Source: Bacillota bacterium (lineage in GTDB: Bacteria; Bacillota; Clostridia; Oscillospirales; Acutalibacteraceae). From it: a DNA stretch of 37,300 bases. The translations under genes and the position numbers were made by a program. This document shows, one piece after another, positions 9,002 to 16,545 of the stretch. Under the pieces are notes generated by a model. That model did no database searches. It was not told where the DNA came from and saw nothing but the letters and a program-made list of their open reading frames with translations. Location of the stretch: contig JAEXDU010000171.1 of NCBI GenBank assembly GCA_023401495.1, positions 1-37,300 on the forward strand. Reading direction: 5' to 3'. Position 1 is the first letter of the stretch, and every line of letters begins with the position of its first letter.

Positions 9002-9094
9002 AATTTGTACGGTTTACCATGGTTCCCTTTCAAATGAGTGTGCACATTCCTGAGTAAGTTGAATTCGCAGGTGTCTATTGAGAGGAGGTAAAAC

Positions 9095-10315
9095 ATGGTT
9101 GTATCCCTGAATTTAATTCAAAGCGTATTTCTGGGGGTATTGGTATTCCTGATGGGAAACGCGATCGTCAAAAGGGTTCCCTTTCTGGAGAAATACTGTA
9201 TTCCCGCCCCTGTGGTAGGGGGATTGATCTTTTCCATTTTTCATTTGATCGGCGTTCAGTCAGGAGCCTATTCCTTCACCTTCGATATGGCGTTAAAAGA
9301 TTTCTTTATGATCGCGTTCTTCTGTACGATCGGCTTCAGCGCCAGTCTTCGCATCATTAAAGCGGGCGGTATCGCGATTGCGATTTTGTTCGTGATTTCT
9401 TCCGTTATGCTGGTGATCCAGAATTTGTGGGGGATTACCATCGCGCGCGCCTTTGGGCTGAATCCGCTTTTGGGCATGTGCGCGGGTTCTATCTCGCTGA
9501 TGGGCGGTGTCGGCTCGTCCGCTGCGTTCGCCCCGATCATGGAGCAGAACGGGGCAGCGGGAGGGCTGACGGTCGCCATCACCTCCGCAACTTTCGGTTT
9601 GGTCATGGGCGGCCTGGTCAGCGGGCCGATCGCGAAGCGGCTGATCGAAAAGCACCGACTGATGAATCGGCAGGAGATCGATTCCTCGAAACCCCAGGTG
9701 GATTATTCGGCCCTTGCTGTGGAAGAAGAAGTGAAATCCGTTCCGACAGAGCATCTACATATGGGCTTTTTCCAGATCGTAATCGCCATGGGCTTTGGAA
9801 CGCTGATTTCAAAGGCAATCGAGATGACCGGCATGGTGTTCCCGGCTTATGTCGGCGCGATTTTTGCCGCGGCGATCATCCTCAACAGCAGCGAAAAGCT
9901 GGGCATACGCATTTATACCAAAGAAATCGAGGTATTCGGCAGTCTGTTTTTGAATGTATTTCTCGCGATGACGATCATGTCCCTGGAAATCTGGAAGCTT
10001 GTCGAAGTCGCCGTACCGCTGATTATCATATTGATCGGCCAGGTGATTCTGCTTGCGCTGTACGCTTATTTCATCGTTTACCGCGCGGTCGGGCGCGATT
10101 ACGATGCCGCCGTGATGAGCGCCGGATTTTACGGGTACGCGATGGGGGCGACGCCGAACGCGATGGCCAGTATGAGCGCGGTGGTTTCCCACTTTGACAG
10201 ACCTTCGCCAAAGGCCTTTTTCACCGTGCCGATTGTCGGCGGCTTCCTGATGGATTTTGCCATGGCTGTCTTGATCATGACGCACATGAATCTGATCCTG
10301 CAGGGAGTCTTATAG
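9095..10315 (+). CDS. gltS: Sodium/glutamate symporter, GltS family
   Basis: Integral membrane carrier of 406 residues with about ten to twelve membrane segments. The N-terminal pattern (PVVGGLIFS after a conserved first helix; FFCTIGFSASL near residue 75-85; GMCAGSISLMGGVGSSAAFAP; ATFGLVMGGLVSGPIAKRLI) is that of GltS-type Na+-coupled glutamate permeases, and the second half repeats the helix, loop and helix motif with YAMGATPNAMASM. The ATG follows GAGAGGAGG. It is cotranscribed with the aminopeptidase-like gene 73 bp downstream, suggesting joint use of peptides or glutamate-type amino acids. The true substrate may differ from glutamate. Confidence 0.88.
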   Translation: MVVSLNLIQSVFLGVLVFLMGNAIVKRVPFLEKYCIPAPVVGGLIFSIFHLIGVQSGAYSFTFDMALKDFFMIAFFCTIGFSASLRIIKAGGIAIAILFVISSVMLVIQNLWGITIARAFGLNPLLGMCAGSISLMGGVGSSAAFAPIMEQNGAAGGLTVAITSATFGLVMGGLVSGPIAKRLIEKHRLMNRQEIDSSKPQVDYSALAVEEEVKSVPTEHLHMGFFQIVIAMGFGTLISKAIEMTGMVFPAYVGAIFAAAIILNSSEKLGIRIYTKEIEVFGSLFLNVFLAMTIMSLEIWKLVEVAVPLIIILIGQVILLALYAYFIVYRAVGRDYDAAVMSAGFYGYAMGATPNAMASMSAVVSHFDRPSPKAFFTVPIVGGFLMDFAMAVLIMTHMNLILQGVL

Positions 10316-10388
10316 CAAAATGCCACGCTTGCGGCTTTTGTAAGCCATAAGCTTTCTATCAAAATCATTGAAAGAGAGGTTTTTCATT

Positions 10389-11387
10389 ATGGACAACAGA
10401 ATCATTGAGTGTGTGGAGCGTGCGGACTATTTGATCTCGAATCTGATGGCGGTAAAACCGGGGGAAGAGGTGCTGATCGCCATAGATCCGCAGACGGATA
10501 TGCGCATGGCAAACGCAATCGCGGCCGCGGCTCTGAAATGCGGGGCGGAATACAACATCAGCATGATGCCGATCCGCGGAAAAGATAAGGCGACGATTTT
10601 CCCCAAAACGCTGGAGAAAGCGATGGAGGCCTGCGACGTGTTCGTCGGCATGACAACGGCGTCCGGTGCAGCGATTTACAACAACCGCCTGAAAGAGCTG
10701 ATCAACGAAAAGCGCCTGAGAGAGGTTTCCATCTGCCTGCGGAATATCGATAACTTTACCCGCGGCGGCGCGCTCGCGGATTACGAGCAGGTTTACGCCG
10801 ACGGGCTCAGGCTCCAGGAAATTTGGAGAGGACATAAGATCGCGCGGGTGACGACTCCCGCCGGCACGAACATCACGATGGAAATGAACCAGATGGAACC
10901 GATCATCGAGTGCGGCATCGCCAGAAACCCCGGCGACGCCATGGCATGGTCGGACGGAGAGGTCTCCCTTGGCCCGGTGATCGGCACGACGGAGGGCACC
11001 ATTGTGGTAGACGGGCCGATCTGCTATTACGGCTGCCCCACCATCCCCGTAGAGCTGCGCGTGGAAAAGGGAAGAATCGTAGAGGTGGTCGGCGGCGATC
11101 CCAAAATCTGCAAAGAAATCCGCCGCCAGATCAAAGAGATCAAAGACAGCGACAATATTGCGGAAATTGGTCTTGGCCTGAACCCGGCCTGCATGTTCAA
11201 CGGCGATTTTGAGGAAGAGAAAAAGGCCAGAGGAACCCTGCATTTTGCCATGGGCAACGGCTTCTATTACGGTCAGCCGCCGCGTTCCACGGTTCACATC
11301 GACATGGTGCTGTATAACCCCACCGTGTATTTTGATGATGTCCTGATCGAAAAAGACGGCAGGCTGGTCTGCCTGGGCGAAGAGTAA
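10389..11387 (+). CDS. M29-like aminopeptidase (AmpS/AmpT-type, NicX-related)
   Basis: Protein of 332 residues of the thermophilic-aminopeptidase (M29) fold. Probable metal ligands line up with the family: glutamates in AEIGLG (about 258) and in EEEKKARGTLHFAMG (275-277), H285, Y293/Y294, and H303 with D305 in TVHID. It is shorter than AmpS/PepS (about 410 residues) and of the size of the related 2,5-dihydroxypyridine dioxygenase NicX, which shares the fold, so peptidase activity is probable but not certain. ATG 10389 is chosen over the in-frame start at 10368 because GAGAGG lies ten bases before it. It follows the GltS-type carrier, and the operon ends at the terminator at 11401. Confidence 0.8.
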   Translation: MDNRIIECVERADYLISNLMAVKPGEEVLIAIDPQTDMRMANAIAAAALKCGAEYNISMMPIRGKDKATIFPKTLEKAMEACDVFVGMTTASGAAIYNNRLKELINEKRLREVSICLRNIDNFTRGGALADYEQVYADGLRLQEIWRGHKIARVTTPAGTNITMEMNQMEPIIECGIARNPGDAMAWSDGEVSLGPVIGTTEGTIVVDGPICYYGCPTIPVELRVEKGRIVEVVGGDPKICKEIRRQIKEIKDSDNIAEIGLGLNPACMFNGDFEEEKKARGTLHFAMGNGFYYGQPPRSTVHIDMVLYNPTVYFDDVLIEKDGRLVCLGEE

Positions 11388-11400
11388 AACACAACGAAAT

Positions 11401-11442
11401 AAAAAGTCACAGCCATCCCTTTTCGGGGTGGCTGTGACTTTT
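11401..11442. terminator. Terminator after the aminopeptidase gene
   Basis: AAAAAGTCACAGCCA pairs with TGGCTGTGACTTTTT around a CCC/GGGG inner stem and TTTTC loop. It is symmetrical enough to act also on the minus-strand XRE gene ending at 11459. Confidence 0.85.
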
Positions 11443-11458
11443 TATTTGAAAGGCCTTG

Positions 11459-11668
11459 CTAATCCGGTATATATTCTGCTATATCAGACAGATCACATTC
11501 GAGGATATTGCAAAGAGTATTCAGTGTATTGGTGGATACGGACTCGTTGTTTTGCAGTCTCAGCAAAGTAGAACCACTGATATTTTCAGACTTGCCTTTA
11601 TTTCTTAGGGTATAGGTAGTTGCACCTTTCCGTTTCATGGTTTCCCATAACGGAGCATAAGAAATCAT
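11459..11668 (-). CDS. Small XRE/Cro-type helix-turn-helix regulator
   Basis: A 69-residue protein, essentially a single Cro/C1-type DNA-binding domain (APLWETMKRKGATTYTLR, then ISGSTLLRLQNNESVSTNTLNTLCNILECDLSDI). It is the compact form common in clostridia and their mobile elements. GAGGGGGAACGAAA precedes the ATG. It is divergent from a 101-residue unknown gene; the 94-bp region between them holds a palindrome over a -10-like box, so autorepression or control of the neighbour is likely. Confidence 0.85.
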   Translation of the reverse strand: MISYAPLWETMKRKGATTYTLRNKGKSENISGSTLLRLQNNESVSTNTLNTLCNILECDLSDIAEYIPD

Positions 11669-11728
11669 TTTCGTTCCCCCTCTTTACTTTTCTCCATTAT
11701 GCCGTATAATGGACATATACCGTTATGG
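11645..11728. promoter_or_regulatory. Divergent control region with operator-like repeats
   Basis: CCATTAT (11694-11700), spacer GCCGT, ATAATGG (11706-11712) is a perfect inverted repeat covering a TATAAT (11705-11710). CCATAACGG (11645-11653, inside the start of the XRE gene) and CCGTTATGG (11720-11728) form a wider matching pair of half-sites. Together they look like operators for the XRE protein. Confidence 0.5.
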
Positions 11729-11762
11729 TCAATATTGGGCACAAAATAGGGGGAATTGAAAA

Positions 11763-12068
11763 ATGATTGTCCGTAGAGTTCATCAAGAGCAGTATGAGCA
11801 GGTATGCAGTTACTTAAATCGGCAGGGGAAATCAGGTACGTTAGACGCAAGCTATGAGGTGACGATACCGGTGGATGACTGCGAGTATCTGCTTCGGCTT
11901 CAGCCCTGCAAGAAACGGAAGCTTGCCGCCTTGCAGGCGGTGCAGGTGTGCCGGGATGGAAAAGAGCGGCGGTTCAAACTGATTACGGATAACCTGCCGC
12001 TGTCTGCTCTGTTGGAATTATTTCTGTTTCAGCAAAAGAAAAATACTGTTGAATCAAACCAAATTTGA
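11763..12068 (+). CDS. Unknown 101-residue protein
   Basis: I do not recognise this protein. It has 101 residues, no signal peptide and no membrane segment; it is rich in Lys/Arg (KKRKLAALQAVQVCRDGKERRFK) and has hydrophobic strand-like stretches (YEVTIPVDDCEYLLRLQP). The ATG follows AGGGGGAATTGAAAA. It is divergent from a small XRE regulator and may be its target. Real coding status is supported by the ribosome binding site and position, but not by homology. Confidence 0.6.
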   Translation: MIVRRVHQEQYEQVCSYLNRQGKSGTLDASYEVTIPVDDCEYLLRLQPCKKRKLAALQAVQVCRDGKERRFKLITDNLPLSALLELFLFQQKKNTVESNQI

Positions 12069-12103
12069 AGAGAAAGAAAAGGCGCGGTAACTCAATGTTC
12101 CTG

Positions 12104-12151
12104 AACACCAAACCGGGCTTGCTCAAAGGGAAGCAAGCCCGGTTTGGTGTT
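12104..12151. repeat. Perfect 20-bp stem hairpin without U-run
   Basis: AACACCAAACCGGGCTTGCT (12104-12123) pairs perfectly with its complement at 12132-12151 around an 8-base loop. It lies 36 bp after the 101-residue gene. No T-run follows (TGCCTTTGG), so it may act as an inefficient terminator or RNA-stability element. Confidence 0.7.
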
Positions 12152-12228
12152 GCCTTTGGATAGAATATATTATACAATGATGGACAACCTGTTGAACCCA
12201 GAATGCCAGGAAAGGGAAAAGGAATCGT

Positions 12229-12768
12229 ATGATGAGAAAAACGATCGATATCTTATTTTATGTGATCGCCGCTTTCTATGTCTTTATGATGATAGATTTG
12301 TTTTTTCGGTTTAACATGATGTTTGATCCAAACCGGATCATATCACGCAGCTACAATTTAATCCCGTTTCAAACGATTCGGGAGTATGCAGGCGGAAGTG
12401 ATTCCATGTCGAAATCCTTCGTACTTTATAATATATTTGGGAATATCGTTGTATTTATTCCGTTTGGCTTATTTCTTCAGGTCATACAAAAGCGCAAAAC
12501 ATTTCGGAAAAGCCTGTTGATCGTAATCATCACTTCCATGGCAATTGAACTGATGCAGTTTATCTCTGGATTGGGCGCGAGTGATATTGATGACGTGCTG
12601 TTAAACAGCTGCGGCGGCATCATCGGCATCCTGATCTATCAGCTTTTCAAGAAAGGCTTGAAAGAGGAAAGCCGGACAAAGACGGCGATCACGATTCTTT
12701 CTGTTCTCTTTGGCACGCCGATCATCTATCTCTATTTTACAACGGTGTTTGGTCATCTGAGACTTTAG
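12229..12768 (+). CDS. VanZ-like family membrane protein
   Basis: A 179-residue integral membrane protein with about four or five membrane segments. It carries the VanZ pattern: NLIPFQTI near residue 43, then a loop, NIFGNIVVFIPFGLFL, a short basic segment, and the helix SMAIELMQFISGLGASDIDDVLLNSCGGIIG. VanZ itself contributes low-level teicoplanin resistance, but most family members have no known role. A start at the adjacent ATG 12232 is equally possible; GGGAAAAGGAA lies upstream. It is monocistronic. Confidence 0.85.
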   Translation: MMRKTIDILFYVIAAFYVFMMIDLFFRFNMMFDPNRIISRSYNLIPFQTIREYAGGSDSMSKSFVLYNIFGNIVVFIPFGLFLQVIQKRKTFRKSLLIVIITSMAIELMQFISGLGASDIDDVLLNSCGGIIGILIYQLFKKGLKEESRTKTAITILSVLFGTPIIYLYFTTVFGHLRL

Positions 12769-12771
12769 AAC

Positions 12772-12869
12772 CAGTAGCGGGACAACCCCGCCGGGCGTAT
12801 GAAAACGTTCGGCGGCCGCCAGACATAGACCCGGCAGTGCTGATTAAGATGGCATTGCACCAACACCCG
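12772..12869 (+). pseudogene. Transposase N-terminal fragment (remnant)
   Basis: In one frame the DNA reads VRRPPDIDPAVLIKMAL before a stop at about 12869. DP-x-VL-x-KM is typical of the N-terminal region of IS1182/IS5-type (DUF772-like) transposases. The remainder of the gene is absent, with a terminator-like hairpin immediately after, so this is at most a scrap of a lost insertion sequence. Resemblance is from memory of the motif only. Confidence 0.35.
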
Positions 12870-12891
12870 TGAGGGAGGAAATCCCTGATAT

Positions 12892-12931
12892 AAAGAACCC
12901 CGGTTTTCAATACCGAAAACCGGGGTTCTTT
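12892..12931. terminator. Terminator-like hairpin
   Basis: AAAGAACCCCGGTTTTC (12892-12908) pairs perfectly with GAAAACCGGGGTTCTTT (12915-12931), loop AATACC. It lies 120 bp after the VanZ-like gene and is symmetric. Confidence 0.7.
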
Positions 12932-13092
12932 GACCGTTTGAGGGTATGGCAAATCACCGTTCCCTTATTTTGCAGGGTGAATAGCGTCTGACGATAGAAA
13001 TCTGCCGCAATGCGTGTTATGATAGGACAAAATGAAACGTGGGATTCCAAGGCGTTGCTTCGGAACCCCGCGAAAGAAAAGGGGGCCTTTCC

Positions 13093-13515
13093 GTGACGGT
13101 ACTGGTCAGCGCGTGCCTGCTCGGTGAAAACTGTAAATACAACGGCGGCAATAATGACAATCCGCGCGTTGCCGCGTATTTGGCGGATCAAGAAATCATC
13201 CCTGTCTGTCCCGAAATACTGGCCGGTTTGGGTGCTCCGCGCAATCCCGCGGAAATCCAAGACGGAAAAGTCGTGGATTGCCTGGGAAATGATGTGGATC
13301 AAAAGTTTCGGGAGGGGGTTCGTCTGGCGCTTGAAAAGATCAGGGGCGTGCCGGTCGATCTGGCCATTTTGCAGCCAAGAAGCCCCACCTGCGGCGTTCG
13401 GCAGATTTATGACGGCACCTTTTCCGGCAAATTGATTCCTGGTCAGGGTCTGTTTGCCAAGGCCCTGCTCGATATGGGCATAAAAGTAATGGACGCCGAC
13501 GAATTTTTAAAATAA
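13093..13515 (+). CDS. DUF523 protein, TudS-like desulfurase family
   Basis: A 140-residue protein of the DUF523 family. It has the conserved cysteines in SACLLGENC (8 and 14), CPEILAG (about 42) and SPTCG (about 101). The characterised member TudS is an iron-sulfur enzyme that removes sulfur from 2-thiouracil using three family cysteines. The GTG at 13093 is the most likely start, because AAAAGGGGG lies seven bases before it and the protein then begins right at the family core VTVLVSACLL; a GTG at 13039 would add 18 unconserved residues. Monocistronic, with a terminator directly after. The substrate in this organism is unknown. Confidence 0.85.
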   Translation: MTVLVSACLLGENCKYNGGNNDNPRVAAYLADQEIIPVCPEILAGLGAPRNPAEIQDGKVVDCLGNDVDQKFREGVRLALEKIRGVPVDLAILQPRSPTCGVRQIYDGTFSGKLIPGQGLFAKALLDMGIKVMDADEFLK

Positions 13516-13560
13516 AAACACCTCCTGCCGCAGTGTTATTCTGCGACAGGAGGTGTTTTA
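13515..13560. terminator. Terminator after the DUF523 gene
   Basis: AAAACACCTCCTG-c-CGCAG pairs with CTGCG-a-CAGGAGGTGTTTT across a TGTTATT loop, beginning at the stop codon. Confidence 0.85.
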
Positions 13561-13779
13561 TCATTGTCCGTTTTTCGTGGTATCGTTCCTTACGCCGGGG
13601 CTTGCTGCGGCTTACGACAGCCGCCCTTTAAAATCCTCATACCCAAAGGTTTTCTGTACCCGCAGCTTGCCGCTTTGGTCTCTGCCGGAATGATTCTTGT
13701 TTCAGCGAATATAAGGTGCCTTATTCAGCGGCAAGAAGAAATAGCCACACTTTTGAGATTGAGAAGTTTTTTCCATCAA
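13561..13779. other. Intergenic stretch with no supported gene
   Basis: Short open frames cross this stretch on both strands, but none has a recognisable domain or a convincing ribosome binding site. I see nothing else in it. Confidence 0.5.
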
Positions 13780-13818
13780 CAAAAGGCGCAAACCCGTTAA
13801 CAGGTTTGCGCCTTTTGC
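13780..13818. terminator. Terminator of the AraC-type regulator gene
   Basis: CAAAAGGCGCAAACC (13780-13794) pairs perfectly with GGTTTGCGCCTTTTG (about 13804-13818). In the minus direction it ends in TTTTG and lies 80 bp past the regulator stop codon. Confidence 0.75.
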
Positions 13819-13897
13819 CTGCGAGCTTCCGTTCTCAGGCCTCGGTGGCCTTTCCGCTGCCGCCGGAGTTTTTTCGGACGCCTCTGCAAACGAATAC

Positions 13898-16069
13898 TTA
13901 TCCGTAAAGTCTGTGGTCAAGGCCCGCGGTACACAGCTCCGTCCAGGCGGACTGTATCAGCGAACCTGCGTCGGCCGCCTGGTCGGGAAACGTTTTAACG
14001 CTGTAAATAATCTTTTTACGGGGGCCGGTGGTTGTGCTGCCTTCGCCCTGCATTTGCAAAAATTGCTCCAGCTCATTTTTGATCCGCTCTCCGATCCGGC
14101 AGGCTGTTTTGTGGTCGGTGCGTTTCAGGGAAATCAGAAAAATATTTCCGATGTAATGCCCGGCCCAGCCCCCGTGTTTCCGGGCGAGCGCGGCAATTGT
14201 ATTCTTACAGCCTTGGAGTAGCTCTTCATTCTCGCCGGCCATCGTGACGGGCGGGAAGAAGTCTGAAGCGAGCGCCAGAAGAAGAAAAGAGAACTGCTCC
14301 CCGTTGATCCTGCTGCTGCGTATTTCTTTCGGCAGCATCTGATCGATATAGATTCTGCTGCGCAGGCCGGCGTACTCCTCCGAAAGATCCGCAGTATCCG
14401 GCTGCTCCGCTGCCGGGGCAGATTGGAACGGGCAGGAGCCCATGGGAACGTCGATGTCCTCCGTTATGTTTTTCAGCAGTTCGACAATGTAAATATTTTT
14501 CCCTGCTGTTCTGGGAACAGCGAGCGCCAGAAAAACGTTTTGACCCGACCGGTCAATTTTATATTGAATGTGACCTTCAATATAGGCTCTGGCCGAAATA
14601 CAGTTTTCACATGCCACGCCCCTTTTCCAGAAATCGTAGCAGGTGCCGTTCAGCAGGTTTTCCTCCCCTTGACGGATCATCCAGAAACGGTGGCTGGCCG
14701 GGTCGACGATCCGTGCCATGTCGCAGAATCCCGGAAATTTCAGCAGCATGTTCCGCACCGGCCCGACTAAGAGGGAAAGCATCCCATGGGAATCGTCTTC
14801 GACCGTCGTAAACCCGATCAGATTTTTGAATTCGGTAGGGGAATTTCCTGTGAATTTTTTGAAAATAGAAGCGAAATGGTTTTGATAATGAAACCCGACT
14901 TCGCGGGCCACCTCGGAAATACCGAGATTCGTATTCATTAAAAGAAATTCGCTTTGTTGGATTCTCACCTTGTTGATGTTGTCCGCAAGATTGCGCCCGG
15001 TTTCCTTTTTGATCAGGTTGGAAAGATACGAGGGGCTCAGCTTGGCATGTTCCGCCAGCATATCCAACGTGATTTTCTCCGCATAATGCATTTCAATGTA
15101 ATCCATCACCTGCCGCACGGGCTTGGAATACGAGGTCAGGCGGGTGACGGATACCGCGCGCGCAAAGGCGATCATCGTGTTTTTCATCAGCTCGTAAATG
15201 TCGTTGATGTTTTCCAGTTTTTCCATTTTGCGGATCTGTTCGTCGGCAAAATCCATCATTTTATAGAAGGGTGCGTTTGCCTCGATCGCCATAAAACAGG
15301 CCATGGCGCAGGTTTTGATAAAGCTGTTCTTCAGCGAACGGACAAAATCCTGCCGGTCCAGCTGGTCCATGGGAATGCTCCCGGCATCCAGGCTGTTCAT
15401 GATGTCCAGAAGCAGCTCCGTATCGCCTTTCTGGATGCTTTCCTTCAGCTGAAGATAAGTGGAAAACGAACTGTGCCTTTGTGAGGCTTCCTCTTGTTCG
15501 CCGGTTTTGAACAGAGGGTATACCGGGCTGGCGTTGCTCCAGACGGTATCGCTTTCACCGCCGCACAAAACCTGACGGGTTTCTTCCCCGTTAAAAAACG
15601 TTTCCGAAAGGCTGCTGAGGATTCTGCCGGTCAGGATGATCTTGTCATAAGATACAACGGGGATTTTGAATAAATCCGCGCGCAGAATCTCCCGGGCTGT
15701 GGAATGAAGGTTCAGGCGGCCCAGCAGCTGCTCCAGTTTCTCCGGCTCCATCCTTTTGATCAATACCGGCTGTGTGACGAAAGCGCCGGAGCACTGGCCA
15801 TCCCGGCATAAAAAAGCAATGTTGCAGATGAGGTTTGACTCGAGGGTAAACGTGTAAAATAATCTTTCCTGCTTAGAAGCGTTGGGGTATTTCTGCGACA
15901 AAAAGGCGGTGATCCGCTGCAAGCCCAGGAAAACAAAATCGTCCGATATTCGTTTGGATGGCTGATGCGCCACAATGTTGAGATGCGTATCGAAGCACAG
16001 CGCACCGATGCCAGTTATCTCATAAAAAGTATGTAAAAGTTGATCCGTTCGATTTGACAAGCGTTTCAT
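13898..16069 (-). CDS. AraC-type regulator with sensor and degenerate GGDEF domain
   Basis: A 723-residue cytoplasmic protein with an unusual order of domains. Residues about 1-315 form an N-terminal sensor region, which includes a cysteine-containing PocR/PAS-like stretch. Residues about 316-418 are a complete AraC double helix-turn-helix (VMDYIEMHYAEKITLDMLAEHA; ISEVAREVGFHYQNHFASIFKKFTG). Residues about 430-560 look PAS-like, with a CENC cysteine pair. The C-terminal about 150 residues follow the GGDEF fold in secondary-structure pattern (start of domain YAGLRSRIYIDQML; late helix RIGERIKNELEQFL), but the signature loop is HYIGNIF instead of RYGGDEF (about residue 640), so it cannot be an active diguanylate cyclase. 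It lies divergent from a chemoreceptor gene. Role unknown; perhaps nucleotide or redox sensing coupled to transcription. Confidence 0.8.
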   Translation of the reverse strand: MKRLSNRTDQLLHTFYEITGIGALCFDTHLNIVAHQPSKRISDDFVFLGLQRITAFLSQKYPNASKQERLFYTFTLESNLICNIAFLCRDGQCSGAFVTQPVLIKRMEPEKLEQLLGRLNLHSTAREILRADLFKIPVVSYDKIILTGRILSSLSETFFNGEETRQVLCGGESDTVWSNASPVYPLFKTGEQEEASQRHSSFSTYLQLKESIQKGDTELLLDIMNSLDAGSIPMDQLDRQDFVRSLKNSFIKTCAMACFMAIEANAPFYKMMDFADEQIRKMEKLENINDIYELMKNTMIAFARAVSVTRLTSYSKPVRQVMDYIEMHYAEKITLDMLAEHAKLSPSYLSNLIKKETGRNLADNINKVRIQQSEFLLMNTNLGISEVAREVGFHYQNHFASIFKKFTGNSPTEFKNLIGFTTVEDDSHGMLSLLVGPVRNMLLKFPGFCDMARIVDPASHRFWMIRQGEENLLNGTCYDFWKRGVACENCISARAYIEGHIQYKIDRSGQNVFLALAVPRTAGKNIYIVELLKNITEDIDVPMGSCPFQSAPAAEQPDTADLSEEYAGLRSRIYIDQMLPKEIRSSRINGEQFSFLLLALASDFFPPVTMAGENEELLQGCKNTIAALARKHGGWAGHYIGNIFLISLKRTDHKTACRIGERIKNELEQFLQMQGEGSTTTGPRKKIIYSVKTFPDQAADAGSLIQSAWTELCTAGLDHRLYG

Positions 16070-16308
16070 TTTTTAGCCCCCTGATGATATAGAAGCTGCC
16101 CCATGAAACTGACCGCAGAAAAAGCATGCCGGGCCGGAGGGTTCCCGATCGGCGGTGATTAAAATTCAGTCAGTCTTAGCGGAACGCGGCGCGGCCGGCC
16201 ATTTCTGTGTTTGCCCGTTTGGGGAAGGCAGGTGAATGCGCGCGCTATTCGGGGTATTGGGAATGCTCTGCGAATAAATTGGGTGGCGGTGGAGATGTGT
16301 GCCGAACC

Positions 16309-16336
16309 TTGTCGAATTCCTTTGAACTTTTATAAT
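16309..16336 (+). promoter_or_regulatory. Possible upstream promoter of the chemoreceptor gene
   Basis: TTGTCG (16309-16314), 16-base spacer, TATAAT (16331-16336). It would give a 5' leader of about 200 bases. Confidence 0.45.
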
Positions 16337-16461
16337 AATAATGCAAATAAGTTTTTGTTTCAATTATATCTTTCCAATTTTTACCTGATTCTTAAAATAA
16401 TAAAAACTGCGTTTCCAATATCATAAAAAATTGTCTAAAAGAAGAAAAATTATTATTATTT

Positions 16462-16490
16462 TTCGCATTAAAGATTCCGATATATATAAA
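16462..16490 (+). promoter_or_regulatory. Possible proximal promoter of the chemoreceptor gene
   Basis: TTCGCA (16462-16467), 17-base spacer, TATAAA (16485-16490), 56 bp before the ATG. The embedded TTCCGATAT resembles a sigma-28 -10 box, but no matching -35 TAAA lies at the required distance. Confidence 0.4.
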
Positions 16491-16545
16491 CAGAGCCAAT
16501 TTCTTTTAAGATTGAGAATCAAAATGGAAGGTAAGTGGTGACGAT

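Larger units (their letters stand above)
16070..16545. other. Divergent intergenic region with AT-rich leader
   Basis: This 476-bp gap separates the AraC-type gene from the chemoreceptor gene. Its left half is GC-rich and featureless to me. From about 16320 it is strongly AT-rich and holds two promoter candidates for the chemoreceptor, at 16309-16336 and 16462-16490. I see no gene. Confidence 0.55.

Noticed and set aside
13564..13800. Plus-strand open frame of 78 codons between two terminators
   Set aside because: No ribosome binding site, no recognisable domain, and it runs into a terminator stem.
16469..16484. Sigma-28 promoter before the chemoreceptor gene
   Set aside because: TTCCGATAT resembles the -10 box, but the only upstream TAAA runs are at the wrong distance, so a sigma-A reading is preferred.
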